DNA from: Stratiolaelaps scimitus
Lineage: Eukaryota > Arthropoda > Arachnida > Mesostigmata > Laelapidae
Length of the DNA stretch: 64,000 bases
Direction of reading: 5' to 3'
Assembly: GCA_019614645.1 (NCBI GenBank)
Contig: JABWDB010000037.1
Location: forward strand, 1,798,001-1,862,000
Under the pieces are notes generated by a model, which saw only the letters and a list, made by a program, of their open reading frames with translations, had not been told where the DNA came from and made no database searches. The position numbers were made by a program, and so were the translations under genes. This document shows, piece after piece, positions 32,291 through 44,823 of this stretch (position 1 is the first letter of the stretch; each line of letters opens with the position of its first letter).

Positions 32291-35093
32291 TCAGCTTTCA
32301 ACGCGACTACATTCGAATTTTTACAGGTGTTTCGACCAAATGCCGAAGGTGTCTGACCCGCGCATCCGCCATTCGCACAGGTCGTTTACTGTTGACATTG
32401 TATAGCGTTACGCTGTGAGGCAAACCTTGATCAGATACTGAACCCTAGTGGCAGTTTCAAGCTGATCGTTGCTAGAACTCGGGCCGAGAAATCAACCCTT
32501 GATCCCGACCCCCGGCTGCCGTGGCTTCAGTGTTTTGCTCAGATTCTCCTCAGAGCATTGGTCATTGTCATGCCATAATACGGATGGGTTCAGGAAGAAG
32601 AACGCTAACGGCGGAGGGGAAAGGTCAGATAAGATGTGTCGTGGTAAATTAAATACGGTGTCTGAGGCCAGGTATCGACGACCCGCTGCTAGATGCTGAC
32701 CTCTACTATACATATATGAGTAGCATGAAGGCTGAGCGTTTAAACGACGTCAACGAAGTGCCCCCCAGAGGTGTGAGGGTTGAGCCGCTTTTGCGCGATG
32801 AACTTTTTCATCGGGGCGAGAATATCTCGGATGTTGATGAAGGCGGACAGAAATATCAGTACTCTCTCTTCACACAAAACCACTCTGTTCTGCTATACCC
32901 ATTGTTAAGGTCCATGTGTGCGTCAGTCATCCGACTGCAATCGTTGCCATTCTCGGGTGCAGACACCGCCATCTGGTGGCAGCTATAATCTTGGAATGTT
33001 ACCTCGCTGGTCGCGTTGAAAATCATTGGCCTCATACAATAATAATCTCATCTAATCGAATGATACATACGAAGCTAGTCCTCTCAAAGTTGCAACGTGT
33101 CTAACCTTTACTATATTAGCCTGACAAGCACGTTATCGAGAAACTCAGTAGCTAATCCACGAGTGCTCGAGCAATGGTCAGAATCAGATCAGTCTATCTG
33201 GTTATAAACCCGGCCTAATTAATCTGGGACAACACGCAAGGTCATCACGTACAATCAAGAGCGTGGGCTGAGAAGCTGAAGTGCAGATCGAACTTGTAAA
33301 TGAACTCGAAACTTGGAAACTCACATTCGGGGACATTGGATAGGCCACGCAGCCTGCGAGAAGGACACGGACCAGGCAAATAGGACAAATAAACCCGACA
33401 AACAATATTTCGTTGATCTCTATCAATCTGTATTGCTGTGTGTTGTTATCGTTCTTGATTAACTATAGAACTCTGTGATCTGGCTTGTTGTTCCACATTA
33501 GCGGCGGCGGCGGCAGCGTCACTGTGGTTCTCGTAATGTGCCCGAATTGTGTCAACTTCATCATGAGCGGCTCCTGCCATTGGCGCTGTCGTGAGTAATG
33601 CTTTACCCTGCTCCGTGCAGCACCATTAGGCCTCAGGCCACGCCTGGCCTGCCTGGCCTACTCCCGGTCATTACATTACGCCCCATCGCATTCTCGAGTA
33701 TTATTATTAAGCTCGGCCAGGACCTATCTGTTTGACGGATGCGACCGTCCACTGCTGTACGGCAGTGCGGCGCCAAATGCAGTTATCTTGTCGAGCAAGA
33801 CGCCACGCGGCACACGCTCGTCCTCACAACACGCAGACACACACCCCCGCCGCCGCAGCCGCCACCGCCAAGTCGCAGTACTTGATTTCATCGCCTTCCC
33901 GCCTCTCGGCTGTCGAAGAGGCGGGCCTAGCTATTGGTAAAGGCCGACATTAACTCCTCATGCTATCTGTCTCGTAGAGACGGCGAGTCTCTAGCTGTGT
34001 GTAAACCTTGTGGGACACCAAAATAACCAGTCGAAGTAGCCGAACCCCAGACAAGTAACACTACTGAAGTTCCATTTGGCAGAGACAAGAAGACCCCCCC
34101 CCGAGCGCAAATGAAGTCCCCCAAGGCAGGACGATGAACGCGTGCGCCACTGAAAGCCACCGCACGAGAGTGGGTGGATACACGATTTGGCAGGATGAAC
34201 CTAACGCTCCGAGATAGAGCATCACCACAGGATGTCAAGGCGGACACGATGCGACAACGCCGGTGTTCCTCCGGTTCCTTCTCCAGGGAGAAAACGATTG
34301 GGAGCGGGGAGTCGTCATCGGGGGCCACTGGGTAACGTACATAGGTATGATGTACTAGTTTGGCAAAAGCAACAACATGATAGCAGTGCTCCTGGTGGTG
34401 GTGGTGGTTGTAACTACGAACAGTGACAAGTTACATGTATATATATACATATATAAAGTCATCCGCTATATGGCCCTAAACGGGAGTCAGTGTGTGTTTG
34501 CGTCCCACGGAATAGCTGGTTCCGTCTAATATATATATATATATATATGTTTAGTCGCGTTTTTCATATCGTTAAATAATTATATGTTTTCTTTTCCAAT
34601 CGAAGCTATCAGCAGTGTCGAGGATATATTTCTCTGGCAATATCGGCGAATCGTATTCATCAATCCCATCTCAAATTGACGGCGCTGTATAGCATTGTAG
34701 TGCGTATCGCGTTCGGGGATCCAATGGGTACAGGTTTCCGCTTGTACAACCTATTCTAACTGATGATTCCTAGGCCGGACGACGTCCGCTACCCACGAAA
34801 ACCTAGGAATAGCTGAAGTAGGCTCTAGCATTGTCCTAACGCAGTCGAACGTGCTAAATCCATCGGGTGGCACAATCTCTTCTTGCGACGATAGCGAGAT
34901 GATGATTTAAACGCGGCAGCGTCGACCCCGACGGCGCATCTAACATATAATAAGCAATTTATTAAAAAATTCCATTTGTCAGAAGAAGCACACGAAGAAG
35001 AACTTGGATTGCGTTCACATTGGACGAATGAGTAAAAGAAATCTTATCAGCTAGAGGTTAATTCTTCGACTCTGGAGGATATACATAACTGTT
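32291..35093. other. no gene supported; GC-richer at 33.5-34.4 kb
   Basis: A 90-residue plus frame (32716-32988) and a 121-residue minus frame (33963-34328) lack motifs. (GGT)n at 34392-34407 and (AT)n at 34530-34549 are the simple repeats. Confidence 0.35.
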
Positions 35094-35240
35094 CTTTTCG
35101 AGCTGACCCTCAGCTGACCCCCCCCCATCTGACAGGTCTAGGCTCTTTACCTTTTTAGGTATTACTATGAGGACATGTCGGGGCCACCTTTGCTTATTCT
35201 CTCCCTTACTCATACCTGGCAAGAATCTTCAGATAAGGAA
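35094..35240 (-). mobile_element. SINE-B, 5'-truncated
   Basis: Minus strand: from TTATCTGAAGATTCTTGCCAG through CAAAGGTGGCCCCGACATG to the stem-loop AGCTGAGGGTCAGCTCGAAAA. A C9 run replaces part of the region before the stem. The tRNA-like head is missing. Confidence 0.85.
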
Positions 35241-35249
35241 CAATGTGAA

Positions 35250-35433
35250 GAGGTACATGGTTACGCACAAAGATACGAAGATACCCAGCGTTAGATATCC
35301 GGAAAGCAGGAACCTCAATCAACTGTGAAGGATCCTGGGCAGTGACAACGTTCGTCGAGTCCAGTGGGGTGTATTCGCGTGCGCCCGTCCTGCAACTGAA
35401 GGAGACAACACCTAGGTCCCCACTGATGGACAT
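35250..35433 (-). CDS. candidate exon or relic, unknown product
   Basis: On the minus strand a frame of about 60 residues (containing DLGVVSFSCRTGAREYTPL and QLIEVPAFRISNAGYLRIF) has third positions mostly C, T or G and a balanced residue mix. TGTCTCCTTCAGTTGCAG inside it (near 35400) would serve as a splice acceptor. The frame then runs into the truncated SINE-B to the left. No family is recognised. It could be a host exon, a transposon relic or chance. Confidence 0.2.
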
Positions 35434-35741
35434 TTCTTTTTAAAAACTTGTAGGTTATATATATGTATACATATACGTGTGTCTACATGACTGCTGTGTG
35501 CCAATGGTTGGGTGCGGGATCGCCAGCCTTCTCGTCTTGCTAAGTTAGTCGTTCTGATGCTCGATAGCCGATAGTGAATTTATGCAAAGGTCATTCAGTG
35601 TCAGTGATAAACTTTTGAATCTATTCTTGCCGGCAGCAGCATTCATATAATAGAATTATGTTCATCTTGAAATTTATCTAATTATAAAGCTGGACGACAG
35701 TTGCACTCCTTGAATTAGCATATTTTTATATTTTTTTTTTC

Positions 35742-35826
35742 GAAGTCCGTCTTACGAGGAAATGCAAGTGCAACAGTCACGTGCCCGTTTAATGTTCAAG
35801 GTTGAGCGTGAGACGCCGAAATACGA
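35742..35826 (+). mobile_element. SINE-C 3' half, diverged
   Basis: GTCCGTCTTACGAGGAAATGC, a GTACC-type segment and GTTTAATGTT, ending GGTTGAGCGTGAGACGCCGAAA, with a changed terminal hairpin. The head is absent. Confidence 0.55.
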
Positions 35827-38102
35827 AAGGTCGCTACGCTTAGCTGACCCCATATGTACAACTGTACATAGATCATTATGATGAGAGCTGAACCATATGC
35901 CACAAACGAGCTGGATACGACGAGCGAACGTCCAACGAAGGCTCCCCTATGGGATATTTTCCAATAATAATTAGAAATTAATTCTATGGTCTAGCAGTGG
36001 CGGTTAATCCCCCCTATTCTTGATAAACGGTATTTCAAATTGAACTGAGATTAGTTGTGGGCATATCGACTGACAGCATCGATAGAGGGACTATAGGTAC
36101 AGAGCTTCTTCAAGCTTTCCATATATGTGTCTCATAGGGTTATCTGTTCCGATAGGTGATAGCCAACGTTGACCATGTGGTTCTCTTCAAGCATCATCAG
36201 GCATCCCATGTGCGCACGGATTAATTACACTGTCCCGATCTGTGGGCGCATCGAGGTGGGCATTACATTTTGACGCGTTCCCCTTGAATTTTTTTTTGGA
36301 TTTTGTTGTATTTCGAGCGAGTCCACGGCCGTCTGTTGTCATCCGGTTTATTCAACATGAGATTCATCGTTGGAACCGTATCGTCGTGTTTGTCTGCAAT
36401 CATCATTAATTATATCCCTATTGGCCAAAAGTCAGATTTGTATCAGGTCATCAATAACGTCGGCCATCCGTGAGCTGAACTGCGATGCTGGGCGAACAGC
36501 CCAGATGTATCGGGCTTGAGGAGCCAGCCACCCAGTCTGGCAGGCAACCCATATCGGTCCCATATCGACGATCTAGATTAGGCCATCGAGATGGGCCTAT
36601 ATCGTATGTGTCCGCCAGCTAGATACAAAGGGCCAACTAAGGCAACGTCCTACTACAATATCGTTGTCAGTAAGCGGGCGTCAGGCGTGTCATTCCACAA
36701 CGAGTCGAGCATAGCCTTGGTAATTTGCTTTGAGCTCATCGAAACAAAATTGATGACATCTAACTGCAGTGATAAGTGCACTGAAGGCGTCGACGCATGC
36801 ATGTAGAACATGTGTGATACCTATGTGTGATACATGTGCTGCATTTTCTTATATTTCTGTATTTCCCTCTATGCAACGGTTGAAGGGCTTCCCTTAAATG
36901 TCACTCTCTGTCTCTCTCTCTCTCTCATTATTAAACGAGAAGAGTTCCACATATAGGATCAATCAAACGGCCTCGATCCGCTCAATGCACTGACACATCC
37001 TGTTGGACAACTGCTAATATATCGATGATAGCCCCGACCTTCGTAGGTCAAATGTTGCTTTTTGTAAATCGGACTCGGACGGCACATAGCAGATACAGTA
37101 TAGATGACCTACGCCAGCAGTGTTTCCGTAGATAGTACACAGGTACAGTGCAAGCCTTGGGATACGCTTTGATTGCAATTAGCTCCCAATGACGGAACAT
37201 TGAATAGGGCAGTAATACCAATAATTACACTGAGATACTGGGGCGATGGATGGGGCGTCCTTTAAGAGGGGTCTTAAATTTGCGTGAGTGTAATAGCCTT
37301 CTTAATTGTTCATACACGTTGACGGAGTGGCCATTTTTCCCAAATTATACAAGTAATTAGAATAAAATCTGGCCAAAACGAACATGACGATGTTCGAAAA
37401 GCGACAATACTATCTAGCAAAGATGTGAATAATTGGTGGCCCGGGGGGAGCGGACCGGAGGAGGCAACTCTGTCCGTCTCAGAAATGGTGCGCGCATCAT
37501 TGAACTTAATCCATACGATTCGAATGGTGAATTTGCTCAATCCTACAAATGCAGATAATGTGGATACCTTGTGAATTAGAATTCGCCCAGTCGCTGCGAA
37601 ATTATAGCGCTCATAGATGCCTAACCGCCGACGTGATCAGAAGAAATATTCTTCAATCGTGCAGAGCTCCCTTATCTGGTTGACCTATGCTGTTAATATG
37701 ACGCCAGTAATTATGCCTTATGATATGAATTGGCGCGGGGAAAGCGAAGTAGGTATTCCGTCTTTCCTCATAAATAAAAAAATAAAAAAATTATATGAAT
37801 TGGCGTAAATCGACGACACGGACCAGACTCCGTCCGCGCTCTTCGGATCTGACTTCTAATCATGGGAAGTGCTCCGGTCCAGAGATGCGATTACGATGTT
37901 TGGTTGGGAACTGGATCTTGCAGTTGTATTTAGACGAACTGCATTTCATTCTATATATTAATTTTAGCCAACATCACTCACAATACGAAACATGGCGCAT
38001 GCCTCGATACAGCCGGATAGGATTCATATACCCTATTTAGGAACAAGGGGAGAATTTTTGCTGATCTGCTCAGCCCACTCTTTTTGTTACGCCAATATGC
38101 AT
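35827..38102. other. no gene supported
   Basis: Short frames only. (TC)n at 36907-36926 and a small ATGTGTGATAC duplication at about 36810-36832. Confidence 0.4.
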
Positions 38103-38247
38103 AAAGGTAAAGGTTTATTGGTTTATTGAAGGAGCTGCAATTTTACAATGCTTAAGCTCTCTCATATGTCATCACGCGGTGGGACTCGAACCTGCGCCCT
38201 CTGGCTTCTGATAGCCGGAGACTTAGCAGTCCAAGCCACTGCGAAGT
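38103..38247 (-). mobile_element. SINE-A, complete
   Basis: Minus strand: CAGTGGCTTGGACTGCTAAG, hairpin CTCCGGCTATCAGAAGCCAG, GGTTCGAGTCCC, GACATATGAGAGAGCTTAAG, GCATTGTAAAATTGCAGC, AATAAACCAATAAACC and CTTTACC. It shares the ACTGCTAAG head variant with the copy at 45102. Confidence 0.92.
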
Positions 38248-39467
38248 ACATAATTAAAGTGAGATCTTGACAAAAATATGTGCAGCTACCAGATATCCGA
38301 GAGGAAGCAGATATATAGTCAGCAAATGTGTTGGTTCGTCACGTCTCGTGCGGCCACCTGAATAAGTGTAGCTTTTTACAGTGTACGCGAAGAACGTCGT
38401 TCTGGCCTTTGGCTCACCTTTGGATATTCGTGAAATGGCAACTCTAATTTTTCTCTTTGTGGAGTATTGTTTATTCGTCGAAATTTCGTTGCGTACTTCG
38501 CGTGACTGGGAGATGGGGAGAGAGGGCTTGAGGTCGGGACCTGAGGTCAAGGTCGGTGTCCTGAGGGAGGCGATGGCTGGCAGTGCCTCTCAGACCTAGA
38601 GTTCGGGAAAGCCGCTGCAGAGAAAAAGGACCTTGCGCGTTTGTCACCCGTGGCGCAGACCAGCTTCCGGTAGAGGAGGTTGGCCGTAAGGGGAGCCCAA
38701 GCCTGTTCACCAAATTCTATAATCGAAAGTCAAAAATAACTACTGTTTGCCGAGTAAAGAAGCAAACTGAATTATGTCATCATCTTTCAGTGGCGGCGCG
38801 AATCGTTTGCCCTGGTTGTACCTTGCAGGATATCATCGATGTGGCCTGGTTCAAGTTGATGATGGCCTGTTTCAAGTTACCTAACATCGTTCTTGCAAAG
38901 GATCTCTTTTTTTTTTGGATACGCCCTCATCTCAAATACTACTCTAACTCTGAACCTAGTGTACCGTTGGACGCGCTCTGAATTCGAACGCTCATATTTG
39001 AAGGAAACTGCGAACAATAGATAATTTACCATGGTTATCGGTATAGAAGCTGAATAATCTGTTTTCAAAACTGTGCATCTGATTCGACATGTTCTGTCCA
39101 CTGGATATAGGGATAGCCCTATAGCAGTGATATCTGTCATAGCTGCAAGCACTGTTCGGATTCACAGTGCAAAAAGAAAATTGCCGTATTTTTATTTATA
39201 CACCCTGTCTATGGGTGCCCTGGCTATTATCGATATCATAAATGGTGAACAACTATTTGGGATCATGACGACCTCGGCTTGTCATCCCCTGTACCCCCAT
39301 CTAATTACTATTATTATTATTATATATTAAAAGACACAAATTAATAAGAAGATGTTTCCCAATCACGTCACTATGCCAAAAGAAATTAGTCGAATATTGC
39401 AGCTATTTAACAGATTACGTATCTTTAGTCAAGCGCAGAATTCTCAACTATTAATAAATTAAATTCT
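38248..39467. other. no gene supported; tandem duplication and (TTA)n
   Basis: A 21-bp tandem pair at 38842-38878 (TGGCCTGGTTCAAGTTGATG, then TGGCCTGTTTCAAGTTA), and (TTA)n at 39306-39326. The 132-residue plus frame over 38583-38981 has no motif. Confidence 0.4.
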
Positions 39468-39550
39468 CCCGGCTAACCCTCACAACTTTAAACATTTCAA
39501 GTTCACACTACCACTTTCGGCATTGCTTCATAAGACAGATCCGTCATACG
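39468..39550 (-). mobile_element. SINE-C 3' fragment
   Basis: Minus strand: GATCTGTCTTATGAAGCAATG, CCGAAAGTGGTAGTGTGAAC and AAATGTTTAAAGTTGTGAGGGT. It lacks the head, and the terminal hairpin is weak. Confidence 0.6.
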
Positions 39551-40928
39551 TGAATTCTATTCCTAGATCAATTCTCCCTTTCAAAACTTGTCTACTGTTG
39601 ATCGACTTGCGTTTCCCTCGTAAATACAACACTTGAACAGTGTTTATCTGTGGTCAAAATTGCCTTAGGCTAGCCAGATAGATTTACGCATCTCATTAGA
39701 ACTAGAACGAACACTAAAATGCTCCGAGAAAAATAAACGAGTGTCTATATTAGTATGCGTATCTAATATTCCGCGAGAATATTGTTCTTAATTATTCGAA
39801 TGTTGTTGTTATTCGGACGTACGGACTTCGTAATTATTCGATCAGTCGACACTGACCTACGATGTGCTGGGATATAATACGCACGATGACGACAACGTGT
39901 ATCGCCAAATCGAGGAAGGGCTATCCTGCCTAGGTTTTCATCAACCGATAAATTGATTGTTTAGGATAAACTATACATACAAAGCACTGTGTGTGTATAT
40001 AGAGGATATTCGTCTTACATTGCTGTCTCGTCTCGGTGACATTAAATTGCTGTTGCCTGTATCAGTGTCCAGAGCAACCAGTCTCGTTGGTCTCGAGGGA
40101 CCACCTAGCTGATCGGGGTCTCCGGCGGCAATTATGAGTTTTGCTTCTCATCGCGGTCCGGGCGAACGCGGCCCCCGCCGGCAAGAGCATACAAGCGTTA
40201 GGAAGAGCCTATTCGCTTCTATGGCTTCGTGGGCGGCCATGTGTCTGTGCGAGCGGGTGTGTATGACACGACTTTAATATGATGCATGCTGGCTAGCGTG
40301 TCCTCACTGCGGGCCTATCCACATGAACTATCCAATTCAGGCGTACGACCTGTCACTCGGTTCACGTCGCACCTGCGCAGCGAGATTTTGGGTAGACCAG
40401 CCTATGTTCGGAGCTCGTACGCGACAGCCGGCGTTGTACGCCGTGTTGCGAACATCCTGACGTTGATAAATACGCGCGTCGAAATATACGCCCTACAAAG
40501 TAGGCTCAGCGTTGTCAGTCCGTCTGAGGACGCCACCCCCCACACACCAATGATTGTTGTAGTTTTTTTTTGCGGTATAAACTTGCTACGCTGTCCTGGG
40601 GGCACGCGTGGACTCCATCGTGAACGCCAGCTATGTACGCCGTATCGCGACACAGGACGAACCACTACAATGGGCCCAAAAGAATACTGTGCATCTCTGC
40701 ACGGAGGACAGAGTGGTTGAATTTCGTTTATCAAAGATTCTTCGTATCAAGGAAGAGTAGTAATAGTAATTGCTGTGCTGATCGTTGGGCGTCGACCAGC
40801 CGACATAATTCGGGAAGCCGCCAATGTCGGAAATTGCCTGAGACGAGATACTCAGATATCTCTATGTCTATTACTTAAAGCCTGCGGGTCATTTATCTCT
40901 AGACTTGCGTCGGAACTACAACTTTTGA
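39551..40928. other. no gene supported; GC-richer at 40.05-40.70 kb
   Basis: Overlapping frames of 110-144 residues on both strands at 40286-40734 lie in the GC-richer patch and show no motif. Confidence 0.35.
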
Positions 40929-41031
40929 CAGTGCTGAAGCTCTCTTATATGTTATGTCGCGGAACTCGAACCTACCGCTACCCCCAACCGTTTACAGCCT
41001 GAGACTTAGCTGTTCAAGCCACCGCGCTGAT
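40929..41031 (-). mobile_element. SINE-A, missing the 3' end
   Basis: Minus strand: TCAGCGCGGTGGCTTGAACAGC, CTAAGTCTCAGGCTGTAAAC, GGTTCGAGTTCC and ATAACATATAAGAGAGC. It stops at CTTCAGCACTG with no tail. Confidence 0.75.
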
Positions 41032-41274
41032 TGCAAAACGACCATACACTATGCCGCAACAAGCATTCAGTGTCCGCGATTGCACAGAATTACCTTCTCC
41101 TGCTTCCGACACGTGGCCAAGGTCAAAACCTTTCGAGTGACCAACCTCTATGGGACGGAATATAGTAAAATCCAGTGCAAAATATACGCAATATCACATG
41201 TGCAGCATCCAGTGCAAAATGCAGCATGATGTACATATTCGTGTACGTAAATTATGAGACTAGAGTACATTTTC

Positions 41275-41412
41275 TGGCCAAACTCTCTCAGAATCTTAAG
41301 CATTTAACTCGGTCGAGAGTACAGCTACTATTTCCGACATTGGTTCATAAGGCGGACCCCCACTCAAAAGCAAATGTGCAGCGGCGAGGGATAGAACCCG
41401 TGCAATTATGAG
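41275..41412 (-). mobile_element. SINE-C, 5' part of the head missing
   Basis: Minus strand: GGTTCTATCCC in the B-box position, GCACATTTGC, GTCCGCCTTATGAACC, GAGTTAAATGCTTAAGATTC and TGAGAGAG. It forms an inverted pair with the SINE-C at 41536. Confidence 0.75.
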
Positions 41413-41440
41413 ACTGTATATAGTATCAGAACTGTCCCTC

Positions 41441-41500
41441 CAATATCTCTGGCCGGTAGTAGTTTTTTTTAATTTTTTTTTTTAATATCTATGGCGGGTT
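41441..41500. repeat. poly(T) tract between near-identical 16-mers
   Basis: AATATCTCTGGCCGGT (from 41442) and AATATCTATGGCGGGT (from 41484) flank about 27 bp that is almost all T. It looks like a tail-only retroposon insertion with an aged target duplication, but duplication by slippage is also possible. Confidence 0.4.
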
Positions 41501-41535
41501 GAACTGATGAAAGTCAAAATTGCAGAAATTATCGG

Positions 41536-41697
41536 CCTGATCTATGACCCGGCATGCCTCGGTAGGTGCACGGGTTCGATCCCTACCCGTTGCACATTTG
41601 CATTTAAAGGGGTTGTCCGTCTTATGAAGTCTTATGCCGAGAGCAGTTGTGCCGTGTACGTTAAATGTTGGCTGTGGGTCAGCCTGGAAAATGTATT
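41536..41697 (+). mobile_element. SINE-C, head degraded
   Basis: GGTTCGATCCCTACC B box, GTTGCACATTTGCATTTAAA, GGTTGTCCGTCTTATGAAG, TATGCCGAGAGCAGTTGTG and GGCTGTGGGTCAGCC, then TGGAAAA. The first third of the head is not recognisable. Confidence 0.8.
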
Positions 41698-42603
41698 TTG
41701 GTCTCTGACCCAAGCCTTATGCGTCTAATTAACGCGAGTTAGTGAGCCCATAACGAATATTTTGCCAAACAAAGAAATAATATTCATAAGAAAGTGCTCA
41801 AGCAGACCGGGAGAGATTTCCCTTGGGAAATATCCAAAGTCCGATGCGTATTTGACAGAAAGTCGGTTAGAGCCCCATTCGTCTACCTGTCTACAAAACG
41901 TTCTTTGATTTTAGATCAAATACACACGAGTACTTAACAAGTTCACACACCACATTGTGACAAGTTTATGACATCAGCACTATTTTTGTCTAACTATTCA
42001 TGTACATGTCCAGATGTGCTATATCGTTTCGCCGAACTCCGTCTCGGGCCTAACGACTGGTGGACATGGCATTGTAGCTCGCCATCGCTGACACCTTCCA
42101 AAGTATTGACGCAGTGAGAAGGACTCACGATTGTGGTAATGAATTTCTGCCCTTTCGTAAACCGAATGAGTGGAGCAGCCACTCACACACAAAGGCCGAG
42201 TGAGGTGTCACTTCAACTCAGTGAGGTTAGTGGCGGGAGTAAGGGAGCGAGTGAGGAAGATATGCAAATTATATTCACAACAACAACAATAGTGGTGGTC
42301 ACATCTGGGAGGGGTCATACTGTAACCAGAGAATTTACGAGCAACACTTTATGATCGCACAAATATCACACTTAAATAAGTCGTGTGCTGATATCGCGAT
42401 GTGTTCATTATGCCAATGCTGTGTCGCGCGTAGGACCATAGTTCGTTGTGAGATGGCACAAGGAGGAGAGTCGTAGCCGGCGAAAATATAAGTTTATATT
42501 CCTAAGCTCCTAAGCTCCTATTTAAGTTCCTAATTACTGTATGTTTGAGTAAACGATTGTCTCAGTGGCTGAGTTTATATATATATATACATATATATAA
42601 GTT
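41698..42603. other. no gene supported
   Basis: Tandem CTAAGCTC units at about 42501-42517, and the stretch 42526-42558 resembles 3006-3036. (AT)n near 42576-42598. Confidence 0.4.
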
Positions 42604-42617
42604 TATATACGCGATCC

Positions 42618-42739
42618 CGGTACGAGTAAGGCAGAGAATAAGCAAAGGTGGCCCCGACAGGTCCTCTCATAGTAATACCCAAAGGTTAACAGCTGAGGCC
42701 TGTCAGATAGGGGAACAGCTGAGGGTCAGCTCGAAAAAT
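42618..42739 (+). mobile_element. SINE-B, 5'-truncated, with exact target duplication
   Basis: Starts at CGGTACGAGTAAGGCAGAG, ends AGCTGAGGGTCAGCTCGAAAAA. TATATACGCGATCC stands directly before (42604-42617) and again at 42742-42755. Confidence 0.93.
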
Positions 42740-42755
42740 AGTATATACGCGATCC

Positions 42756-43767
42756 AGATCATTTGTCCACACACAGATGGCGTGGTCAGCATTTGTGTTT
42801 TGTCAATGGTCCTTGTTTATGGCAAAGAACTACAGAAAAAGTCTTCTTATCCACCTTGCCCCCCCAACTTCAAATGCATCTGTAGGAACTCATCGTCAGC
42901 TGGAGGCCTCAGGCAGATCAATGCGATATTACAGGTATTCGCTGAGCAATGGCGTTTTCTTACAGTGGATAAAACAATGAGGTGACTTGTTGAACTATGA
43001 AGACATATCATCTTCTTCAAATGATCACGCTACACTATCACGATCAGAAAATGACATCTGAACCATCTGATCTGATCGTGATATCTGATGAAGCACATGG
43101 GGCTACCTCCGTATCAAATAGCGCAGTGGCGGTTGCCAATAACATATTAACTTTCTTGGTTTTTTTTCTAATCTCTTTAGCCTTCACGAAAGCTTTACGG
43201 GACCGCTCCGCTAAATGGCCCATAAATAGCTCTCCAGTGGCTAATCCCAGTAGGCTCAGCTACCGGCATGCTGTTGTTTTTGTTGGCATATCAAATCCTC
43301 GCGAGAGAATTCACCAGCTTCAATGGACCACGTCGTGTTTATTATTAGCTAGATACACTTCATCTATTAGTTAAGAGCTGTCCAGAAAATGTTGAGAGGT
43401 AGCTTCGAACTTTTTTAGCTTGCAATAATCGCGATGCAAACTCGACGGGTCGCGTTTGAACTGAAGTGCCGACCGTGCTGGCTGTTGTTGTCGTTGTGAC
43501 ACAGAAGCTTGGTTACATAATGTGTCCGATGTACCTCACACCTTGTCGGTGTATCTGTGCTAGCTGGCGATTCTCTGAAATTGAAATTTCAAAATCTCGC
43601 CTTTTGTGTATTAAACTGTGGACTAATTCGTGGCATACTGGGTGGGTGTTGCAAGCGCTTTCTTGGGGTCTATATTTCTATGTTGCGCCTTTCGTCAGCA
43701 TATTGCAGATTTCTATCGCTGTGAGAACAACAGATAAGTGGCAAGTTATTATACCGCTGAATGAATG
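42756..43767. other. no gene supported
   Basis: A 125-residue plus frame at 42997-43374 has one hydrophobic stretch (ILTFLVFFLISLAFTKAL) but no other protein-like feature. I would not call it without splice or transcript support. Confidence 0.35.
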
Positions 43768-43804
<37 letters not shown>

Positions 43805-43806
43805 AT
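43768..43806. repeat. (AT)n-(GT)n microsatellite
   Basis: About 25 bp of AT is followed by TGTGTGTGTGTG. Confidence 0.9.
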
Positions 43807-43838
43807 TTCGTTGCTTGTCATTATCGTTCAAGATATCG

Positions 43839-43862
43839 AAATTTGTGATCCTCAGTTTCTAG

Positions 43863-43900
<38 letters not shown>

Positions 43901-43922
43901 AGAAACCGAAGATCACAAGTTT
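43839..43922. repeat. long inverted repeat with (AT)n core
   Basis: The left arm at 43839-43862 (AAATTTGTGATCCTCAG...) and the right arm at 43899-43922 are reverse complements with three mismatches over 24 bp. The bases between are nearly all (AT)n, itself self-complementary. The whole 84 bp could extrude as one hairpin or cruciform. Confidence 0.9.
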
Positions 43923-44784
43923 TCTTGTAAGTAGCAAGCATAATTAGTATTAGTGTGATGACAGCGAATCTGATGTTCTTGAACAACATTCGATACTTAA
44001 GCTTGTTGAATGCAACGCCGAGGGCCTCTCGACCCGTGGCTTAGACAGTCGAGTAACTCTTGGATATCACAGAGGCGAAATCTCGATAGCCAGTCCAAGT
44101 TCACTCCCACTGCAAGCAGTTTTTCAGACCCTAATTCACGATGTTCAGAAAACACGTGCCCTTCTGTGCCCGATATGCAATACTGTCAACTATTGAATCG
44201 AACCGCTTCAGTCGCTGGGACAGTCGGCATTTGTCACATGACTACATAACTTTGTAATTGGAGTTTGTGGCGCGCTGAGAGAGTTCCTTGCTTTGTTTCT
44301 TGTATGCGTCCCAAATGCAATGATACAGGGGACAATAGAGGAGGAGGTAGGCTTGTAAAGGCTGAATATTCTCGGATGCTCGTTCTTTGCTTGTGACCAG
44401 AATGGCACACAAGGCATCCGCATGACAAATGGGGTGAAATGGGAACTGGGGCTGGCACCCAGTCAGTCAAGCAGCCCAGAATGAGGTTCATGACCTATGA
44501 CTAAGAGGATAAATCGAGGGTCTGCCACGCTTTATGAAATTCAGACGTCGTGTACAAGCTAAGATTGACGGGAATGCATCTGCAGCCAAGATAACATCTA
44601 AACAACCTAATATCTGAGTTGTCAAGGGCAAGACAGGCAGACAATTTGTCAAAAACGACAGGACAAAATGTCCTAGGACTCGGTGATGTTCGGCAAGCAA
44701 GTGGTTGTTTCAGTATTAGCTATCTGGGATGAAGAAGCTTAAGGCTAAGCTGGAAACCTTCAGCAGCTGTAGGCGATTAACTTG

Positions 44785-44823
<39 letters not shown>

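Noticed and set aside
33480..33720. GGCCTGCCTGGCC-type palindromes in the GC-richer patch as a regulatory element
   Set aside because: Short GC-rich inverted runs are expected by composition, and no recurring motif was seen.
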